Shown here piece after piece: positions 40,402-44,545 of a stretch of 44,545 bases of DNA; the stretch's first letter is position 1, and the number at the start of each line of letters is the position of its first letter. The stretch is taken from assembly GCA_031411935.1 (NCBI GenBank), contig JANOBY010000125.1, positions 1 to 44,545 on the forward strand. Reading direction: 5' to 3'. The position numbers and the translations under genes were made by a program. The DNA is from JAQGHR01 sp031411935 (lineage in GTDB: Bacteria; Planctomycetota; Planctomycetia; Isosphaerales; Isosphaeraceae). Under the pieces are notes generated by a model. That model searched no databases and had not been told where the DNA came from. It saw only the letters and a program-made list of their open reading frames with translations.

Positions 40402-41783
40402 CGCTTGACCTTCTTCTTGAGGTCGTCCTTGATCCGATCCAGAACCGAGTCGCTTTTCGCCTGATCGAGGATCTGATGGACGACGGTCTTGATGCCGCGA
40501 GGGCCCCACTGGCATCCCTGCTCCAAGTACACCTTCGCCCCCTGACCGATCACGTACGACGCGAGCGCGGCGGTCCCCCCCTGGGCCAGCCCGATCGCCC
40601 CGTAACCGAGCATCGTCAATGGCGCGGCCAACCCCCCACTCAGAAACGTTGCTCCGCCGAGGGCAACCTGGATCGCCTTGCCCGCAAAATGCGTGACCAC
40701 GTGGACGGCCCCGAGGGCCCCGAGGGCCAGTGTCATATCCCGGACGAGTCCCGCGGCCATCTTTCGTGACAGAGCGATCCCATAAACCCTGGACAGTGCC
40801 ACCACCATCCCCACGTCCACGGCCAAGCCTCCCGCCATATCGACGTAAGGAATTGGGTTCAGCCCGACCGCAGCACCCTTGGCGATCGCGAAGTTCCAGA
40901 TCATCCGGTTGGCCGCATCGTCGCGGATCTTCATCTTCCGCGAGACGATCTCCTGATGGATATCCCCAGCAAAAAGCAAAGCGTTGAGCGCCACGAGGGC
41001 CTTGCCTTCGCGTTCGAGGACCTCTAGCACCTTTTCCCGCAGAGGCTCGATCAATGGAGGGGGCTGTTCCCATTCCATGGTTGTCGAGCCGTCAGGGCGA
41101 TGGATCTTCACGCGGAACGGGTCAGGCTTGGCGGCCGTCATCACGATGTCGTCGGGCCGGACCAGATGCCTGACCCGCTCGTCCTTGATCTTCTGGTAGA
41201 TCAGGTCGCGATCGGCATCGGGGTAGCGGTCGACCTGGTTGAATACCAAGAGGATCGGCTTCTGGGCCTCGCGCAGCTCGGATAGGGCCTCGAACTCACG
41301 CCTCTGCATGTCGCCCGAGACCACGAAGAGGATCAGATCGGCGTGGCGAGCGACCTGGTTGGCCAGGGCCTCGCGGACCTCTCCGCCCACCTCGTCGATG
41401 CCGGGAGTGTCCACCAGCACGAGCCGGGTACCGTCTAGGGCCGGGCTTTCGATCGAAGCTACGTCCCAGGGGTGGGCGTGACGGACCTTGGTTGTCCCGT
41501 GGGTTGAACCAGTTTGGAAGAGGTCTTTCCCGGAGAGGGCATTGAGGACCGAGGACTTGCCCCGACTGACCATCCCGAAGGCGGCGATCTCGATAATGCC
41601 GGTGTCGAGCTTAGCAGTCAGGTCGCGGAGCTGGTCGAGCTCGTTGGCCAGGAGCGCTTCTTCCTCGGGCGTGAGTTTGAGGCCGGCGAGCGTTTGGTCC
41701 AGACTCTCCCGGGCACGCTGGACGACATCGTCCTGCTCGTCGAGCGGTTCGAGCATGGTCTTCAGGTCGTCGGGCGAGGACAT
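40398..41783 (-). CDS. Soluble GTPase with DUF697-type C-terminal domain
   Basis: A 461-residue GTPase of the TRAFAC/Era-like class: G1 GMVSRGKS (about 70-77), G3 DTPG (125-128), G4 NQVD (182-185). It has an N-terminal helical region and a C-terminal domain with hydrophobic helices (NPIPYVDMAGGLAVDVGMVVALSRVYG), the layout of DUF697 proteins. After the G domain comes an insert DPFRVKIHRPDGSTTMEW also found, diverged, in the neighbouring GTPase (IPVRFKGENGKVETV). It lies 57 bases after that gene and overlaps the next by four bases. DUF697 GTPases bind membranes; the exact role is unknown. Confidence 0.88.
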   Translation of the reverse strand: MSSPDDLKTMLEPLDEQDDVVQRARESLDQTLAGLKLTPEEEALLANELDQLRDLTAKLDTGIIEIAAFGMVSRGKSSVLNALSGKDLFQTGSTHGTTKVRHAHPWDVASIESPALDGTRLVLVDTPGIDEVGGEVREALANQVARHADLILFVVSGDMQRREFEALSELREAQKPILLVFNQVDRYPDADRDLIYQKIKDERVRHLVRPDDIVMTAAKPDPFRVKIHRPDGSTTMEWEQPPPLIEPLREKVLEVLEREGKALVALNALLFAGDIHQEIVSRKMKIRDDAANRMIWNFAIAKGAAVGLNPIPYVDMAGGLAVDVGMVVALSRVYGIALSRKMAAGLVRDMTLALGALGAVHVVTHFAGKAIQVALGGATFLSGGLAAPLTMLGYGAIGLAQGGTAALASYVIGQGAKVYLEQGCQWGPRGIKTVVHQILDQAKSDSVLDRIKDDLKKKVKR

Positions 41784-41840
41784 GGCGAAAGGGCCTCCCA
41801 CAATCAAGGCGTTCGGGCATCCTGGACGGATTGACGACGG

Positions 41841-43382
41841 TTAATTTGAGCCCGCGGGTTGGCCGGTCCCGGCCACCTTCTTGACCACGCGATTCACGGC
41901 CTGCATCGCGAATTCTTGAAGGAATTCTGAACGGCTGTGGAGATCGAACTGCCTCACCAACGCCGCCTGCATCCCGCCGTCTCCCCAGTTCTGGCCGCGG
42001 GCGAAATACTCGGTAAAGGTGAGCCCCGAGATGTGCGTGAGGTAGGCCATGGTGACGACCTGCACCGCACCACCCGCGGCATAGCCCACGAGACTCGCCT
42101 TGAACATACCTGCAATGAGCGAGGTGGCGGCCTCGACCATACCTAGTTTGAGCAGCATTTGGATCATCTGCCCACCAATCATTTTCACATGGGAGGCCGA
42201 GAGCTCGACCCCATAGACGCCTGCGATCTCGGAGATCATCTGGAACTGCACCGCGCCTGTGGCCATGAGGTCCAGGGCCGGGATCGGATTCGTGAACACG
42301 GTTCCCGCCGTGATCCACTGGAATTTGTCGACTACTGCCTTCGCACGGATGCGCCTCTCCCGCGAAAGTTGCTCCTGAGCCTCCTTGCTGACAAGGTGGG
42401 CCCGGAGCAGGAGGTTCCCTGCGCGGAGGGTGTCGCCCTCATTCTTGAGGATCTCGGCGATCCGATCTTGCAGGTCCGCGAGGTCGGGTTCGGGGATCTC
42501 GAGCACGGTTTCAACCTTGCCGTTCTCTCCCTTGAAGCGTACCGGGATCGGCCGAGGGGCGGCGGACACGGCGAGAACGTCCCGCGAGGAAATCGTGCCG
42601 GCCAAACGCTCGCGAAGCTTGGCGAGGATAGCCTCGCGGTCCGCGTCCACAAACCGGTCCTTCTTGTTGAGGATCACAATCGAGCGCTTTCCCTGCCGGG
42701 CCAGCGCCGTCATCGGGTCGAACTCGGAGCGGATCAGGTCGTGATCGAGCACGAACAGGAGCAAGTCCGATCGAGCGGCCAGATCCCTGGCTTCGGCCTC
42801 GCGCATGGCTCCGCCGTCGCCGATCTCCGAGAGGCCTGGCGTGTCCGTGATCAGGACGGTCCCATCGACTCCCTGGAGCGTATGGGTGTGGGTTTCCCCA
42901 GCGCGTGTGGTGCCCAGGGTTGCTTCGGTCTTGCCGACAGCCTGCCCGAGTAAGGCATTGATCAGCGAGGTTTTGCCGGCCGACCCCGTGCCGAAGACGA
43001 CCACATGAAACCGGCGATGATCGCGGTCTCGCTTCAGCGCCGCGATTTCGCCTTGAAGACGCTCTCGTGTGGGCTCGTCCTGGACTTGCGAGATCACGAT
43101 CTCGGCCTTCTCGGCCTGGACCTCGGCAGCCTTGATCACGTCGGCCGGTGCATTCACGGCCCCGGGATCCGGCCGACCAAGCTTCCAGAACAGTCGCGAG
43201 GCGGCGATCGCCGACCCGGCGGCTGCGGCGACGATCACGCCGACCAGGCCAGTGGCCAGGGGCGGGGAGACCCTTGCCACACGATCGTGAAGCTCGCCGA
43301 CCGAGGTTACCAGGGAGCCAGCAAGCACCAGCGCCAGGATCGTAAGCCCAAGGGCCAAGCTAACCCGCGTAGATGTCTTCAT
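41841..43382 (-). CDS. Membrane-anchored GTPase with DUF697-type C-terminal domain
   Basis: A 513-residue GTPase with two N-terminal transmembrane helices (about 8-28 and 42-64) and a helical linker. Its G domain has G1 GTGSAGKT (131-138), G3 DTPG (180-183) and G4 NKKD (239-242). The C-terminal domain contains NPIPALDLMATGAVQFQMISEIAGVYG, closely parallel to its neighbour's NPIPYVDMAGGLAVDVGMVVALSRVYG. The two are paralogues, one anchored and one soluble. The ATG starts MKTSTRVS; the ribosome-binding site is weak and a longer start is possible. First gene of the three-gene cluster. Role unknown; membrane remodelling or stress GTPase roles are only guesses. Confidence 0.88.
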   Translation of the reverse strand: MKTSTRVSLALGLTILALVLAGSLVTSVGELHDRVARVSPPLATGLVGVIVAAAAGSAIAASRLFWKLGRPDPGAVNAPADVIKAAEVQAEKAEIVISQVQDEPTRERLQGEIAALKRDRDHRRFHVVVFGTGSAGKTSLINALLGQAVGKTEATLGTTRAGETHTHTLQGVDGTVLITDTPGLSEIGDGGAMREAEARDLAARSDLLLFVLDHDLIRSEFDPMTALARQGKRSIVILNKKDRFVDADREAILAKLRERLAGTISSRDVLAVSAAPRPIPVRFKGENGKVETVLEIPEPDLADLQDRIAEILKNEGDTLRAGNLLLRAHLVSKEAQEQLSRERRIRAKAVVDKFQWITAGTVFTNPIPALDLMATGAVQFQMISEIAGVYGVELSASHVKMIGGQMIQMLLKLGMVEAATSLIAGMFKASLVGYAAGGAVQVVTMAYLTHISGLTFTEYFARGQNWGDGGMQAALVRQFDLHSRSEFLQEFAMQAVNRVVKKVAGTGQPAGSN

Positions 43383-43621
43383 TAGCGGAAAATCTCGCCG
43401 ACCCAACTCGTACGACGTTCTCAACGTCCCAGAGTAGTCTATTCGTGGTCGACTGGGCGAGATTGCAATCCTGATTCCCTATCTCCGAGGAAATGGTTGC
43501 CAGGGCTCGAGGCAAGCCCGGCCGCGACGTCGACCCGAGGTCGCCCCGGGAGATGAGCTCGCACCGGGGGGAGCCCGGCAGTCGTGCAACTGGGTTTCCA
43601 CCAGGTTCCGACACGGGGCCT

Positions 43622-44200
43622 CTACCGTCTGGGGCGGACGAGGGAGAGCGCCATGGTCAACGTCCCGGTGAGGGGCGTTGTCGACGGAGACGCGGGCGAT
43701 GGGGCCGTGATGGGCCCGAACCCAAGCCGAACGTTGCCGATGCGCAGGAGGTTCTTGAAGGCTCCGGTATCGCCACCCACGCTGGCCGTCGTCAGGAAGG
43801 TTCCGCCGGGGACAGTTGAGTGACCATCGAACCCGGTGAGGACGAGCGTCACCCGACCGCGAGTGTTGGTCAAGGTGACCTGCCCCTGCAAACTGGGCGA
43901 TTCCCTGGGGAGAAATCCACCGAAATTCAGAACGCCTTCCATTCGGACGCGTCCCAACCACTTAACCTTGCCAGAGCCTGTGAGGTTCACTCTCAGCGGT
44001 TTGTCGGCGATCCGATTTTCCCGCGAAGCCGAATAGTCCCCCTTCAGAACATTGATGCGTTTTTGTCCCGATCGAGGGGCCGCATCGCCCAGGACCGAGA
44101 CCTCCGCCGAGCGAAGGCTCACGTGCGGCGAGGCGTTCAAAAGCCGCCTGGACTCCAGAGAGATCAAGGAAGGTCGAAAAGATTTCGGCTTTCGGCTCAT
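43622..44200 (-). CDS. Small secreted planctomycete protein
   Basis: A 192-residue protein with the N-terminal signature LISLESRRLLNAS, a short version of LEPLEDRxLL. A beta-rich body follows (GSGKVKWLGRVRMEGVLNFGG, LTNTRGRVTLVLTGFDG and a GTFLTTASVGGDTGAFKNL turn). This resembles a common planctomycete group of small exported beta-sandwich proteins with conserved G-[TS]-G-x-[YF]-[KR]-type turns. It ends in basic residues. The ATG starts MSRKPKSF; the sequence before it is not protein-like. It stands between the GTPase cluster and the end of a serine-hydrolase-like gene. Function unknown. Confidence 0.68.
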   Translation of the reverse strand: MSRKPKSFRPSLISLESRRLLNASPHVSLRSAEVSVLGDAAPRSGQKRINVLKGDYSASRENRIADKPLRVNLTGSGKVKWLGRVRMEGVLNFGGFLPRESPSLQGQVTLTNTRGRVTLVLTGFDGHSTVPGGTFLTTASVGGDTGAFKNLLRIGNVRLGFGPITAPSPASPSTTPLTGTLTMALSLVRPRR

Positions 44201-44353
44201 GATCTTACAAGGCTCCCTGAACCGTTGGGGGCGAAGTCCGTTCCGCCGTGAGACTTCCTCCCGAGGCCGCCAGGCAGCGCCCTGCAGGAGAATCAAGGAA
44301 CCCCGTCGCGGGCCGACAGGGGGCCCCAGTCGCCGTCTCGTCGTATCATGCCC

Positions 44354-44545
44354 TTACTCGGCCTTGCCGACGAGGTCGCCCTGGGAGGTCGGCCCAAAAC
44401 CGACATTGGATTGCGACGACAGGGTCACCTGGTCGCCCGAGAATCGAAACCGGAGTGTGAGCAGGAACGGTGTCTCGACGAACGAGATCTTCGCGATGAA
44501 GGTGTCTCCTTGCCAACCGCCCGACGTCGCGGCAGGCTGTTCGGG
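44354..44545 (-). CDS. C-terminal end of a serine-hydrolase (beta-lactamase-like) protein
   Basis: A frame without a visible start runs in from the right edge on the minus strand and ends at TAA (44354-44356), giving 63 residues. The text GDTFIAKISFVETPFLLTL...SSQSNVGFGPTSQGDLVGKAE matches the small C-terminal beta-barrel found after the catalytic domain of many serine hydrolases of the beta-lactamase/esterase group. Only the tail is visible, so activity cannot be judged. Confidence 0.6.
   Translation of the reverse strand, partial: PEQPAATSGGWQGDTFIAKISFVETPFLLTLRFRFSGDQVTLSSQSNVGFGPTSQGDLVGKAE

Noticed and set aside
40402..41073. N-terminal extension of the small membrane-protein frame into the GTPase gene
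   Set aside because: The extension is out of frame with the conserved GTPase and lacks protein character; the GTG at 40401 overlapping the GTPase stop is a better start.

Overview
The window looks like a chromosome segment from a high-GC planctomycete, probably of the Isosphaera/Singulisphaera kind. Three predicted surface proteins begin with the planctomycete N-terminal signature (LEPLEDRKLLA and the weaker forms PAIESMETRQVLSA and LISLESRRLLNA). The segment also carries a large DUF11/Calx-beta/beta-helix surface protein, a TolQ/ExbB-type protein with a signal peptide, and many conserved but uncharacterised secreted proteins. Most genes are on the minus strand. No prophage, insertion sequence, CRISPR array or rRNA was seen. 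Assignment rests on reading the sequence only; nothing was searched.

Left part (1-8.2 kb): the end of a beta-helix protein, a YfeH-type sodium/bile-acid-symporter-like transporter, a 600 bp stretch with a broken coding remnant, and tRNA-Val(CAC) with its own promoter and terminator. Next come a TatA-like cluster (two clear TatA/E proteins plus an upstream membrane protein with a TatA-like helix), a ferrous-iron operon feoA-feoA-feoB-Cys-rich membrane protein with a good promoter and a dyad at its start site, and a small methyltransferase.

Middle left (8.2-14.6 kb): a hydroxyproline catabolism cluster (deaminase of the DapA fold, 4-hydroxyproline 2-epimerase, D-amino-acid dehydrogenase). It is divergent from a GntR/FCD regulator with two winged-helix domains, which is translationally coupled to a secreted dipeptidyl-peptidase-IV-like enzyme. 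Together they read as a collagen-type peptide harvesting and degradation unit; the final 2-oxoglutarate-semialdehyde dehydrogenase is not in the window.

Middle (14.6-27.9 kb): a co-directional minus-strand series runs polA, three tandem divergent paralogues of a secreted family ending in PF-E/D-F-x-x-[ILV]-P-x-P, then a transmembrane Ser/Thr kinase overlapping a hybrid histidine kinase. On the plus strand follow a membrane-anchored coiled-coil protein with a BRCT-like tail and an M29 aminopeptidase, separated by a strong terminator.

Right part (27.9-44.5 kb): two large predicted surface proteins, ilvD, an exbB-exbD-dedA operon with a near-consensus promoter, a three-gene cluster of two DUF697-type GTPases and a small membrane protein, a small secreted protein, and the C-terminal end of a serine-hydrolase-like gene. 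The least explained units are the three-paralogue/two-kinase series, the paired GTPases, the BRCT-like membrane protein and the cluster of perfect hairpins between ilvD and the giant surface gene.
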